Shown here one piece after another: positions 6,679-14,025 of a stretch of 16,415 nucleotides of DNA. The position numbers and the translations under genes were made by a program. Under the pieces are notes generated by a model. The model was not told the DNA's origin. It ran no database searches and worked only from the letters and a program-made list of their open reading frames with translations. The DNA is taken from positions 1 through 16,415 of the forward strand of contig CAMFEL010000029.1 in assembly GCA_945949385.1 (NCBI GenBank), read 5' to 3'. This stretch comes from an uncultured Clostridia bacterium (GTDB lineage: Bacteria > Bacillota > Clostridia > Oscillospirales > CAG-272). Each line of letters begins with the position of its first letter. Within the stretch, counting starts at the first letter, position 1.

Positions 6679-8031
6679 TCAGACCACGCCCTGAGCAAGC
6701 ATAGCGTCTGCCACTTTAACAAAGCCCGCGATATTAGCTCCTGCCACCAGATTGTCCTTCATACCGTATTGCTCGGCTGCTCTTGCAGCGTTGTGATAGA
6801 TATTTACCATGATCTCATGCAGCTTGGAGTCAACCTCTTCAAAGGTCCATGAATATCTCTGAGAGTTCTGGGACATTTCCAGAGCACTGGTAGCAACGCC
6901 GCCTGCGTTTGCCGCCTTTGCGGGACCGAACAGCACTCCCGCCTTCTGGAAGGCTACGATTGCCTCGGGAGTGGAGGGCATATTTGCACCCTCAGCCACG
7001 GCGATCACGCCGTTTTTGATAAGGGTCTGGGCAGCCGCGCCGTCAAGCTCGTTCTGAGTTGCGCAGGGCAGGGCGATGTCGCACTTGATATTCCAGATCC
7101 CGCGGCAACCCTCGGTATATACAGCGTTCGGGTATGCTTCCACATATTCCTTAATACGCGCTCTTTCTACCTCTTTGATACGCTTTACGGCGTCAAGCTT
7201 GATACCGTCGGGATCGTAGATATAGCCGTTGGAGTCGGAAAGCGCCACTACCTTTGCGCCGAGCTGAGTAGCCTTTTCAGTTGCGTATATTGCAACATTA
7301 CCGGAGCCGGAAATAACCACCGTTTTGCCTCTCATGCTCTTGCCCTTATCGTTGAGCATTTCCTCGGTGAAGTAGCAGAGGCCGTAACCGGTAGCCTCGG
7401 TGCGGGCAAGGCTGCCGCCGTAAGTAAGTCCCTTGCCGGTGAGCACGCCCACATACTCGTTGCGGATTCTCTTATACTGGCCGAACAGATAACCGATCTC
7501 GCGGCCGCCCACGCCGATGTCTCCGGCGGGTACATCCGTATCGGCGCCTATATGCTTTGCAAGCTCAGTCATAAAGCTCTGGCAGAAGCGCATGACCTCC
7601 ATGTCGCTCTTGCCCTTGGGGTCAAAATCGGAGCCGCCTTTGCCGCCGCCGATGGGCAGCCCGGTAAGGCTGTTTTTGAAAATCTGCTCGAATCCGAGGA
7701 ATTTGATTATGCCCTCGTAAACGGAGGGGTGGAAGCGCAGACCGCCCTTGTAAGGACCGATGGCGGAGTTGAACTGCACTCTGAAGCCGCGGTTGATCTG
7801 CACCTTGCCGCTGTCATCTACCCACGGAACTCTGAACTTGATGACTCTCTCAGGCTCGACAAGAGACTCAATTACGCCCTTTTCGATATATTCGGGGTGC
7901 TTTTCGCACACAGGCTCAAGAGACTCAAGCACCTCCTGCACAGCCTGATGAAACTCGGGCTCGCCGGGGTTGCGCGCAATTATTCTTTCCATAAGGTCGC
8001 GGAAATACCGGTTTTTGAAATTCATTTCCAT
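6679..8031 (-). CDS. gdhA: Glutamate dehydrogenase, hexameric, probably NADP-dependent
   Basis: Cytoplasmic enzyme for reversible reductive amination of 2-oxoglutarate to glutamate. The start at 8031 (450 residues) follows AAGGAAGGTGAG by about 9 bases; an upstream in-frame ATG at 8136 would add 35 residues that are not family-like and that lie in the leader. Family motifs: KGGLRFHPSV (95-104), catalytic lysine K131 in PIGGGKGGSDFDPKG, catalytic aspartate D171 in PAGDIGVGGREIG, Rossmann loop SGSGNVA (241-247). After beta-2 the sequence is LSDSNGYIYD, with a serine as in NADP enzymes such as E. coli GdhA and not the G-P-D of the NAD enzyme of Clostridium symbiosum, hence the cofactor call. It has its own promoter and a long leader, and converges with kdpE across a shared terminator. 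Confidence 0.96.
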   Translation of the reverse strand: MEMNFKNRYFRDLMERIIARNPGEPEFHQAVQEVLESLEPVCEKHPEYIEKGVIESLVEPERVIKFRVPWVDDSGKVQINRGFRVQFNSAIGPYKGGLRFHPSVYEGIIKFLGFEQIFKNSLTGLPIGGGKGGSDFDPKGKSDMEVMRFCQSFMTELAKHIGADTDVPAGDIGVGGREIGYLFGQYKRIRNEYVGVLTGKGLTYGGSLARTEATGYGLCYFTEEMLNDKGKSMRGKTVVISGSGNVAIYATEKATQLGAKVVALSDSNGYIYDPDGIKLDAVKRIKEVERARIKEYVEAYPNAVYTEGCRGIWNIKCDIALPCATQNELDGAAAQTLIKNGVIAVAEGANMPSTPEAIVAFQKAGVLFGPAKAANAGGVATSALEMSQNSQRYSWTFEEVDSKLHEIMVNIYHNAARAAEQYGMKDNLVAGANIAGFVKVADAMLAQGVV

Positions 8032-8115
8032 AATAATATGCTCACCTTCCTTAGATGCATATGAGGCTTTGCGCCCGGGTGTAAATCGCTTGCCGTGCGC
8101 TGATTGCCAAACACC

Positions 8116-8153
8116 GTCGTTTTGCCCTTCGGTCATTCTCGTGGCAAAACAAC
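8116..8153 (-). promoter_or_regulatory. Hairpin in the gdhA 5' leader
   Basis: In the - strand RNA the segment 8153-8143 (GUUGUUUUGCC) pairs with 8126-8116 (GGCAAAACGAC) over 11 bp with one G-U wobble and a 16-nt loop. It begins just after the expected transcription start and is 85 bases ahead of the ATG. I do not recognise a known riboswitch class. It may stabilise the message or take part in leader control of gdhA. Confidence 0.5.
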
Positions 8154-8166
8154 TTTTTACTTTATA

Positions 8167-8195
8167 AGTTTATCACATATATAATGCGATGTCAA
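8167..8195 (-). promoter_or_regulatory. Promoter of gdhA
   Basis: On the - strand TTGACA (8195-8190) and TAAACT (8172-8167) are 17 bp apart, a strong sigma-A type promoter. Transcription should start near 8160, giving a leader of roughly 130 bases before the ATG at 8031. Confidence 0.8.
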
Positions 8196-8355
8196 CATTT
8201 TTTGAAAGATGAATGGGCAAAAAATTCATTTTCGGGCGTTATTTTGCATTTTTTGCGATTTTGTGAATAAAATCGTACCGATATTTTCACGAATTTGACA
8301 TTCAGCGCCGCTTGTGTGCATTTTTTCTCAAAGGCGCCGAGACCGAACCGGTTAT

Positions 8356-8413
8356 TTTTCTGCAATTGCATAAAATGTGTTTGAAATTGCTTATTTTATG
8401 CAATTGCAGAAAA
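8356..8413. repeat. 21-bp perfect inverted repeat in the 308-base gap between the gdhA promoter and the lipoprotein gene
   Basis: Positions 8356-8376 are the exact reverse complement of 8393-8413, with a 16-base loop. Each arm contains the self-complementary decamer TGCAATTGCA, so alternative folds are possible. It lies 90 bases past the stop of the - strand lipoprotein gene, so it could end that transcript, but the - strand has no U tract after it (AAAATAACCGG follows). The rest of the gap 8196-8503 is AT-rich near the gdhA promoter and holds no convincing gene; short ORFs on both strands here have no family features. Confidence 0.6.
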
Positions 8414-8503
8414 TCTGCCCCCCTTGAACTATATGAAAAATCGGACCGCAAAGCCTTTGCCCGCCGCCCGGTTAACGCCTTTTTTGGGGAAAAAGCGGGA
8501 AGC

Positions 8504-9217
8504 TCAGCTTTCCGCCTTTTCCACATATTTGAAATAGCAGCTTTCGTCATCGCGCTTTATTATCAAAGCGAAATAATCGTCTCCCGTCTCCTCGCCCACG
8601 GTGCAGTTAAAGGTAAATCGGTATGTATTTTCCGTTTCGTACAGGCTTATGCAGTTGACGGTGAGTGAGTTCTCCTGAGAGGGAGCCGCCGTAATATAGC
8701 ATTCTATCCTGTCAAGGTATTCAAACATATTTCCGCTTTTGTTGGAGACCTTTTCTTTGCCGCCGAAATATTTATACGCGGCGTTTGAAAAATCCTCAGC
8801 GGGGATTATTACGGAAAAGCGCATATGGGGATAAGCCTTTGCCGCCGTTTCAAGCAGCTCGGGATTTCCCGTATACTTGGCGTATTCCGTATTCATCATA
8901 TAGCACAGCAGAGAATCGCGGCAATGGGAAATGGCATCCTTTGTGCCGCGGAATTCCGGAATTTCCACGGAATTTATTGTCAGGGTCTTTACCATTTCGC
9001 AGATCTCCTCTGCCTTCTCTCCGTCGCTTTCGTACTCGCTTATGATCTCCTCGGCGTCGTAATCGTGGGTGTCAAAGCCGAGAGTGGCAAAAAACTCCCC
9101 TGCCGCGCAACCGGCAAAGCACAAAGACGCCGCAAGTATCAGCAAAGCCGCGCCAAAGCACTTGATTCTTGCAGAAAACGCAAAACCCAAACCTCGGTTT
9201 TCCCCGCCTGCTCTCAT
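8504..9217 (-). CDS. Lipoprotein of unknown function
   Basis: Secreted, lipid-anchored protein of 237 residues; family not recognised. The start at 9217 is chosen because GGGGGGTG lies 6 bases before it and it yields a normal signal peptide, while the longer form from 9322 would run through the promoter. The signal has arginines and lysine near 8-19, a hydrophobic stretch FGAALLILAASLCFAGC, and the lipobox FAGC with C37 as the lipidated residue. The mature part is acidic at first (DYDAEEIISEYESDGEKAEE), then mixed alpha/beta without repeats, ending in a strand-rich region (TYRFTFNCTVG, DYFALIIKRDD). It is monocistronic, with its own promoter at 9272-9300, divergent from the zinc-ribbon gene. 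Confidence 0.8.
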   Translation of the reverse strand: MRAGGENRGLGFAFSARIKCFGAALLILAASLCFAGCAAGEFFATLGFDTHDYDAEEIISEYESDGEKAEEICEMVKTLTINSVEIPEFRGTKDAISHCRDSLLCYMMNTEYAKYTGNPELLETAAKAYPHMRFSVIIPAEDFSNAAYKYFGGKEKVSNKSGNMFEYLDRIECYITAAPSQENSLTVNCISLYETENTYRFTFNCTVGEETGDDYFALIIKRDDESCYFKYVEKAES

Positions 9218-9271
9218 ATCTGCACCCCCCGAATAACATCTCTCATAATCATTGCGCTTTTCTTTAATATA

Positions 9272-9300
9272 ATTGTAGCATATTCCCCGAAGGATTTCAA
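9272..9300 (-). promoter_or_regulatory. Promoter of the lipoprotein gene
   Basis: On the - strand TTGAAA (9300-9295), 17 bp, TACAAT (9277-9272), with a TGC extension directly before the -10. The start of transcription should be near 9265, giving a leader of about 48 bases. Confidence 0.75.
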
Positions 9301-9374
9301 CACCGGAAAAAGCGGCGCGCAAAGGGGAGGATACGCAGAAAGCTGTAAAATAATAATTTTTACGGCGATTACTC

Positions 9375-9403
9375 TTGACGGATTAGAAAACCGGATGTAT
9401 ACT
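9375..9403 (+). promoter_or_regulatory. Promoter of the zinc-ribbon protein gene
   Basis: TTGACG (9375-9380), 17 bp, TATACT (9398-9403). Transcription should start near 9410, about 90 bases before the ATG. A 12-bp palindrome TACATATATGTA (9429-9440) lies in the leader near +20 and could be an operator or part of a small hairpin. Confidence 0.75.
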
Positions 9404-9499
9404 GAAAGCACAGAAAGATAAATAAAGATACATATATGTACTGATATGTACAGTTTACGCGCATAAAAACGAATATACAGGAAAGGTATGGTTTGAATT

Positions 9500-10258
9500 A
9501 TGGCAAAATTCTGTGAAAAATGCGGAACCCCCATGGAAGACGAGGCGGTATTCTGCCCCAACTGCGGAACGGCAGCCGCGCCGGCTGTTGAAATGCCCGC
9601 ACCCGCAGCAGAGGAGTCCGCGCCCTCTCCCGCACCCGTTATTGAAGAATCTGCACCTGCAGCCGAAACCGCAGCAGCACAGGAGCCCGCGCCGGAACCT
9701 GCACCGGAGCCCGTAGTCGAAGAACCTGCACCCGCTTTCGAAACCGTGGCAGCACAGGAGCAGGGCGGCTTTACCTATGCTGGAGCTGCGCAGGAAAGCG
9801 CCGCTGCACCAAAGCAGGAGGCGGCACCTCAGGAGCCTCTGTACCGGTATCAGCCGGCTGTGCAGGCTCAGCCCGTTTATCAGCAGGCACAGCCCGTTTA
9901 TCAGCAGGCACAGCCCGTGTATCAGCAGGCTCAGCCCATATACCAACAGCCGCAGCCTGTGTATCAGCAGCCTGTATATGCTCCCGTGCCCAATGCTGCC
10001 GATGCCGAAGACCAGACGGTCAGCACCGCCAAGTTTTTCTGGTTCAGAGTGCTGTTTGCAATTCCCCTTGTGGGCTTTATACTCAGCATCGTAATGTCCT
10101 TTGCACCCAAAAACAAAAGCTTCAAGCACTTTGCCCGTTCTTATATGATAATGAATTTTATCGCTATCGGCATTGTTCTTATCGCTTGTGTGATCATTAT
10201 TGCATCCGGCGCTACTCTTGCTGATTTTTATTACGATTTATTGTACTCTATGTATTGA
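9500..10258 (+). CDS. Zinc-ribbon membrane protein with a Pro/Ala/Glu and Gln-rich linker
   Basis: Unknown role; a common architecture in gut Firmicutes. The 252 residues hold an N-terminal zinc ribbon with two CxxC knuckles (C5, C8, C19, C22; CEKCGTPMEDEAVFCPNCG), then a low-complexity region of Ala/Pro/Glu (about 25-120), a block of five heptapeptides of the form QAQPVYQ (122-156), and two hydrophobic segments near 174-196 and 211-235. The zinc ribbon would be cytoplasmic and the C-terminus membrane-embedded. The ribosome binding site GAAAGG is 13 bases from the ATG, longer than usual, and no better in-frame start exists. It has its own promoter and terminator, and converges on a - strand membrane protein that also has a Q/P-rich tail with QQPVYA. 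Confidence 0.85.
   Translation: MAKFCEKCGTPMEDEAVFCPNCGTAAAPAVEMPAPAAEESAPSPAPVIEESAPAAETAAAQEPAPEPAPEPVVEEPAPAFETVAAQEQGGFTYAGAAQESAAAPKQEAAPQEPLYRYQPAVQAQPVYQQAQPVYQQAQPVYQQAQPIYQQPQPVYQQPVYAPVPNAADAEDQTVSTAKFFWFRVLFAIPLVGFILSIVMSFAPKNKSFKHFARSYMIMNFIAIGIVLIACVIIIASGATLADFYYDLLYSMY
9863..9967 (+). repeat. Five tandem 21-bp coding repeats
   Basis: Units begin at 9863, 9884, 9905, 9926 and 9947, each encoding a variant of QAQPVYQ (A becomes P in the fifth, V becomes I in the fourth). Units 2 and 3 differ by a single base, which points to recent duplication or slippage, so copy number probably varies between strains. Confidence 0.9.
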
Positions 10259-10269
10259 TGCACTGAGAG

Positions 10270-10305
10270 TCCCCGTATTCCGCAACGCGGAATACGGGGA
10301 TTTTT
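10270..10305 (+). terminator. Intrinsic terminator of the zinc-ribbon gene
   Basis: TCCCCGTATTCCGC (10270-10283), loop AAC, exact complement at 10287-10300, then TTTTT. It lies 11 bases after the stop codon. The - strand lacks a T run after the hairpin, so it serves mainly the + strand. Confidence 0.92.
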
Positions 10306-10373
10306 GATTTTTGAGAATCACCTCAGGCTTTGCCGGCGGTTGTGATTTAAGGAGCAATTTTTAAAATAATGCT

Positions 10374-12284
10374 TCAGTACCGCACTCTGTTGTTTACTTC
10401 AAAGTTATAGTATTTCTGCCAGTCCTTCAAAAGAAGCTCCTTTGCCTTGTATCCCGGCACATTGAAGCTGCGGAAATCGCCCTTGTACTCCGCATGCACC
10501 GTTACATTATTGTCTGATTTTATTTCGAAATTCTCGTAGAAACGGTCGGTGAGAATTTCCATTGCCCGGGTCGAGACCTCCTCGTCGCTGTCGTCAACAA
10601 GCATTGCCACATAAGGCACAACCGCGTCTGAGTCCAGATTTTCAAGAGTCGTCATATCCACTGTGGGCAGTCTGCCGTCAAGGTATGCGTTCACATTGCA
10701 GGAAGCAATAACACGGTCGGTGTCGGCAAAGCCCGCGGCGGCGATTATAAGTGCCGCGGATACAAGCACCGCTTTCATATAAGGCGTGTTTCTCACAAAC
10801 AGCCGCAGGATGACAAACACGAATACCACGGCAAGGAACACCATAAACAGAGATGTATAGATCCTGAGCTGCGTCATGCCGTAGGAGCCTATGTACATTA
10901 CCATTTTTGAAAGGGCGGTGGCTATGAGAAGCAGCGAAAACAGGCAGATGAACAAAGAGGGCAGGCGTACCGCCGCGCTGACCTTTCCTTCTTTTTTGCG
11001 GGTAATAAGGCTTACTGTAAATACGACGGCAAGGTTTATAACGCATATGGCGCTCATTTCAAAGAATCCCCGCCGCGCATACTGAGCCACGGTGAAGCCC
11101 TCCTGCAATATGCCGGAAAAGGCGTTGAAAAAGTAGGCAAGCTGGCTTATGAGATAAAGCACATATGCCACGGATACGGCAACGGAAAAGGATGCGGTCA
11201 CCACGGGGTCGACTCCGCGTCCGTCCCGTTCTTCTCTTTTTTTCACATTTGTGTCAGGTGCACAGAACACCTGAGAGAACAACAGAATGAACAGGAACAG
11301 TCCGAGAATGAGAGCGCCTGCCACCTCCCAGAAGCTGCGGAAGGTTATTTTTTTCAGAAGTCCCTCGAAAGCCGCGTCGGAGGAAATCAGCAGCGGCACG
11401 ACAATGCAAAGCACGGGAATGGCAAGCGCAACTCCCAGCAGCACAAATCCGGTTTTTCTGCCCGCGGCGCGCCCGCCGTTCTCCCCTTTTCTGTGGAACA
11501 GCGCCCATGTGCCGCGTCCTATCCTGCCGAAGGTCAGCGCAAAGGCCGTGTAGCACACATCCCCCACGCTGTAAAGGGAGCCTGCTCTGCTGCGGCGAAG
11601 TCCCGCCATATCCGTGACCGTCGCGGCGTATACTGCCGTCATTGTGCTGACACTCAGAAACTTTGCAAAGCTGTTGTCCGAAAATGTAAGGCTTGCCGCC
11701 ATCAGAACAAACGATATATTAAGCAGAGCGGTGTACGCGCCGTAGTGCTTTTTTCTTTTCATCAGATATATTACGGTAGCGGCGTACATAATTACGGATA
11801 CTACGGACACTCCGATTCCCGTGCCGCTCCAGAAGATGAAATCTACCGCGAGAACGCTTGACACGGCCGCAATAACGGCATATGCCAGGTCTCTTGCGGA
11901 CGCGGGTCTGCGGTTTTCTTTTTTTACGGCAATTGCACTCTGAGCGCCGCCGTTCTGACCGGCAGCCGCGGTGGGCTGAGACAGCGTCTGATACCCCTGC
12001 GGCTGTCCGTATTGCGGCTGACCCTGCAGAGGCTGACTCTGCGCAGGCTGCCCCTGCGCAGGCTGATTTTGTGCCGCATAAACCGGCTGTTGCCACTGTT
12101 GCTGCTGCCACTGTTGCTGCTGATTTTGCGGCTGTGGCTCGGGCGTACCCTGTCGGGGCATAGGCGCCGTCCCTTGCTGCGGCGCGCAGGCGCTTTGCGG
12201 CCTGTCCGGATTATCCTGCCGAGCCGCAGGTGCGCCTTCCGGAGTTATGGGAGCGCTGTCTCTATACTCTCGTTCCTTATCCAT
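10374..12284 (-). CDS. DUF4153/DUF4173-type polytopic membrane protein with a Q/P-rich N-terminal tail
   Basis: Membrane protein of unknown function, 636 residues. Residues 1-115 are a hydrophilic, disordered-looking tail rich in Gln and Pro (QQQQWQQQQWQQPVYA at 55-70, then QPAQG/QPAQS/QPLQG repeats). From about 130 to 520 there are eleven or so hydrophobic segments. The signatures VAQYARRGFFEM (399-410) and MYIGSYGMTQLRIYTSLF (463-480) are characteristic of the DUF4153/DUF4173 group, as is the post-membrane stretch DTDRVIASCNVNAYL (521-535). A C-terminal soluble domain follows (about 540-636). GGAAAGG lies 9 bases before the ATG. It is the third gene after a DUF2975 protein and a YozG-type regulator; the 61-base gap to the latter suggests one operon. 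It may have a sensory or envelope role; no enzyme motif is seen. Confidence 0.85.
   Translation of the reverse strand: MDKEREYRDSAPITPEGAPAARQDNPDRPQSACAPQQGTAPMPRQGTPEPQPQNQQQQWQQQQWQQPVYAAQNQPAQGQPAQSQPLQGQPQYGQPQGYQTLSQPTAAAGQNGGAQSAIAVKKENRRPASARDLAYAVIAAVSSVLAVDFIFWSGTGIGVSVVSVIMYAATVIYLMKRKKHYGAYTALLNISFVLMAASLTFSDNSFAKFLSVSTMTAVYAATVTDMAGLRRSRAGSLYSVGDVCYTAFALTFGRIGRGTWALFHRKGENGGRAAGRKTGFVLLGVALAIPVLCIVVPLLISSDAAFEGLLKKITFRSFWEVAGALILGLFLFILLFSQVFCAPDTNVKKREERDGRGVDPVVTASFSVAVSVAYVLYLISQLAYFFNAFSGILQEGFTVAQYARRGFFEMSAICVINLAVVFTVSLITRKKEGKVSAAVRLPSLFICLFSLLLIATALSKMVMYIGSYGMTQLRIYTSLFMVFLAVVFVFVILRLFVRNTPYMKAVLVSAALIIAAAGFADTDRVIASCNVNAYLDGRLPTVDMTTLENLDSDAVVPYVAMLVDDSDEEVSTRAMEILTDRFYENFEIKSDNNVTVHAEYKGDFRSFNVPGYKAKELLLKDWQKYYNFEVNNRVRY
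12018..12122 (-). repeat. Short tandem repeats coding for the Q/P-rich tail
   Basis: Three 15-bp units at 12018-12032, 12033-12047 and 12048-12062 encode QPAQG, QPAQS and QPLQG. Two identical 15-bp units at 12093-12107 and 12108-12122 encode the QQQQW pentads. These are slippage-prone coding microsatellites within the DUF4153-type gene, similar in character to those of the convergent zinc-ribbon gene. Confidence 0.85.
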
Positions 12285-12345
12285 ACAATTCGTCCTTTCC
12301 GTATCTTACATTATCATATTATATGTGTCCGCGGCCTCTGCCGCG

Positions 12346-12549
12346 TCACTCTTCTCTGTATTCAAGAATATCGCCGGGGGTACAATTCAGAAAAGAGCAT
12401 ATAGCCTCCAGTGTGGAAAAGCGTATTGCCTTCGCTTTGCCCGTTTTGAGAATGGACAGATTTGCGGGGGTTATACCGATTGCCGCCGCCAATTCGTTGG
12501 AGGACACCTTGCGGCGCGCCATCATCACATCAAGATTTATCACTATCAC
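12346..12549 (-). CDS. Small XRE/Cro-type transcriptional regulator (YozG-like)
   Basis: DNA-binding protein consisting of little more than one helix-turn-helix domain (HTH_26 type). The GTG at 12549 gives 67 residues starting (M/V)IVINLDVMMARRK, which fits the family, and GAGG lies 6 bases before it. An in-frame ATG at 12561 would add four residues and overlaps the stop of the upstream gene as ATGA; it lacks a clear ribosome binding site but may work by coupling. The HTH spans NELAAAIGITPANLSILKTGKAKAIRFSTLEAIC, followed by the typical CTPGDILEY end. Pairing of a DUF2975 membrane protein with this kind of regulator is a recurrent module (for example yoaS/yozG in Bacillus subtilis). Probable role: autoregulation of the operon through the repeats at 13029-13088. 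Confidence 0.88.
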   Translation of the reverse strand: MIVINLDVMMARRKVSSNELAAAIGITPANLSILKTGKAKAIRFSTLEAICSFLNCTPGDILEYREE

Positions 12550-12557
12550 GGCGCACC

Positions 12558-12998
12558 TCATATTGTCAGGCTGTTTTCTTCTTCAAGTCCCGCAGCAGCT
12601 ATAAAGCAGCAGCGTATCACGCGGACTATAAGAAACAGCACGGTCATTGTAAGCGTTATGAACCAAAGGGGCATATACCACACTCCCGCCGCGGCGCATA
12701 CCGCCGCCACCCCGAGACAGCACCAGGAGACTATGCCCATCATTGCGCTGTTTGAGCGCAGAAAAGGCTGATCCTTATAAACATTGTTGATTATCTTCAG
12801 AAGGCAGAAGATAGATACCGCCGCCGGAAGAGCGCATATGTAAAACGCCGTGAGAATTGCCGTGCCCGACGAGGCGTTAAGACCTCTGAAGCGCGAATAC
12901 AGCTCCACCAGCGTCGGTGCGGCTATGCAAAGCCCCGCAAGAAGTATTGCGCAGACTGTCATTGCCGCCGCGCTGAGCACTACCGATGCTTTTTTCAT
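12558..12998 (-). CDS. DUF2975 membrane protein
   Basis: Four-helix membrane protein of 146 residues with hydrophobic segments near 6-28, 46-68, 86-107 and 110-134. The sequence between helices 2 and 3, KIINNVYKDQPFLRSN, carries the family hallmark of a short loop with QPF and N. The ATG at 12998 is preceded by GAGGG at a distance of about 9 bases. Its stop overlaps a possible ATG of the regulator downstream, so the two are translated together. Function is unknown; DUF2975 proteins next to XRE regulators are thought to modulate the partner's activity, which is an inference here. Transcribed from the perfect promoter at 13070-13098. Confidence 0.88.
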   Translation of the reverse strand: MKKASVVLSAAAMTVCAILLAGLCIAAPTLVELYSRFRGLNASSGTAILTAFYICALPAAVSIFCLLKIINNVYKDQPFLRSNSAMMGIVSWCCLGVAAVCAAAGVWYMPLWFITLTMTVLFLIVRVIRCCFIAAAGLEEENSLTI

Positions 12999-13028
12999 TT
13001 TTGTTTTTCCCTCTTTTTTCGGTCAATA

Positions 13029-13098
13029 ATAAAACTGCCGTTATTTACCTCTTTTGTCTTTATGCGGTAATTATAACAGCAGTTTTATCGTTTGTCAA
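13029..13098 (-). promoter_or_regulatory. Consensus promoter of the DUF2975-HTH-DUF4153 operon with two operator-like repeat arms
   Basis: On the - strand TTGACA (13098-13093), 17 bp, TATAAT (13075-13070): a perfect sigma-A consensus. A 16-bp segment overlapping the -10 and spacer (13073-13088, ATAACAGCAGTTTTAT) recurs inverted at 13029-13044 with one difference. The second copy falls around +20 to +35. The offset of 44 bp is close to four helical turns. So strong a promoter probably needs repression, and the small HTH protein of the operon is the obvious candidate. Confidence 0.75.
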
Positions 13099-13344
13099 TA
13101 AAAATTATGCGATTTTTAATATTTTTTTACTTTTACTCAATCAATTGCGGAACAACGAAAGCAGAAAAACATATCGGGTAGCTGCAAATCTGCCGTTGAC
13201 ACGCTCCAAAGCGCTGCTTTATTTTTGTCGCGAGACTTGAAGCCGGGCTGACGGGACAGCAGTCCCTTCGAAATGTCCTCTCTACAATTTCCATAAGCTG
13301 ATATTCAAGTCTGAAATTCCAAAAAACGCCCCGCCGCCATCAAT

Positions 13345-13908
13345 TCAAAACTTCCCGATAATGCCGTGGTACGAGCAGTCAATAAGCAGGGTGACTACAT
13401 TTTCAAGGGGGCAGGGCTTGCCCTTTCTCACCCACTCAGCGTACACCGCTGTAACTCCGCCCAGCAGAAAATCCAGCTTCATTTCCATACCGTCCTTTTC
13501 TTCTTCGGACACGTTAAGGCTGAGCATCACCTGCTCCTTTAATATCTTCTTTATTTTCTCGGCAATGAAATGATAATTGCGCACCGACACCATATTTTCA
13601 AAAAATGCCGTGTTGCTGGAATAAAGCTTATCTATAAACAATATGAAAAGATATGGGGTCATGCCGTATTCGTCTATCATACATTGCTGCAAAAACTCCC
13701 TGAGATTGACGATAAGCTCGTCCTCAATCTCGTTTACAATGCCATCAATACTGTTGTAATGGGCGTAAAAGGTCTTTCTGTTGACATTTGCGGTGTCAGC
13801 CAGTTCCTTTATCGTTATCTTGTTTATGGGCTTTTCGTTCAGCAGTGAAAAAAGCGCGTCCTGTATGGCTTTTTTTGTTTTTTGGACTCTTATATCCTGA
13901 CTGTTCAT
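13345..13908 (-). CDS. TetR-family transcriptional regulator
   Basis: 187-residue one-component regulator. The N-terminal HTH is clear: KTKKAIQDALFSLL (10-23), ITIKELADTANVNRKTFYAHY (31-51). The ligand-binding half ends in LLGGVTAVYAEWVRKGKPCPLENVVTLL, typical of the clostridial/lactococcal group with a TetR_C_7/8-like C-terminus (DhaS-like and relatives). GGAGGG lies 6 bases before the ATG. It is divergent from the lipid operon starting at 14066, with 157 bases between the two starts, so it probably regulates that operon and itself; the 18-bp palindrome at 14026-14043 is a candidate operator. Its ligand is unknown; an acyl-CoA or fatty acid would fit the context. Confidence 0.92.
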   Translation of the reverse strand: MNSQDIRVQKTKKAIQDALFSLLNEKPINKITIKELADTANVNRKTFYAHYNSIDGIVNEIEDELIVNLREFLQQCMIDEYGMTPYLFILFIDKLYSSNTAFFENMVSVRNYHFIAEKIKKILKEQVMLSLNVSEEEKDGMEMKLDFLLGGVTAVYAEWVRKGKPCPLENVVTLLIDCSYHGIIGKF

Positions 13909-13957
13909 ACTGCCCTCCGTTTCACAATTTAAGTAACAGATTTTCCGAAATTGTCCA

Positions 13958-13985
13958 TTGACATTATAATTCTCTTTGATATAAT
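13958..13985 (+). promoter_or_regulatory. Promoter of the patatin-plsC-acp-KAS operon
   Basis: TTGACA (13958-13963), 16 bp, TATAAT (13980-13985): near perfect. Transcription should start near 13992, giving a leader of about 74 bases that contains the palindrome at 14026-14043. Confidence 0.82.
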
Positions 13986-14025
13986 TATAGCGTATTTATC
14001 TGCAAAAAGCAACATTTGTCCTATA

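Noticed and set aside
7552..8064. 170-residue + strand open frame opposite gdhA
   Set aside because: It is antisense to the well-supported gdhA coding region and has no start signals.
8302..8668. Short open frames on both strands (82 and 118 residues) over the gap and the 3' end of the lipoprotein gene
   Set aside because: Both run through the 21-bp inverted repeat, which explains the repeated residues, and neither has a ribosome binding site or a promoter.
9863..9967. Possible CRISPR-like array
   Set aside because: The 21-bp units are contiguous without spacers, in frame, and encode QAQPVYQ heptads.
10316..10350. Possible terminator for the DUF4153-type gene (AATCAC/GTGATT stem)
   Set aside because: Only six outer base pairs with an unpaired interior and no U run on the - strand.
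12986..13240. 84-residue + strand hydrophobic open frame upstream of the DUF2975 operon
   Set aside because: It overlaps the promoter and leader of the - strand operon; AT-rich DNA gives hydrophobic residues by chance, and no start signal is seen.
13208..13312. Small hairpins (AAAGC-GCT-GCTTT, GGGAC-AGCA-GTCCC) and a 9-bp inverted repeat AGACTTGAA/TTCAAGTCT in the gap after the TetR gene
   Set aside because: Short stems with long spacing and no clear gene to terminate on the + strand; the GGGAC/GTCCC stem could form in the TetR 3' region but has no U tract. Too weak to annotate.
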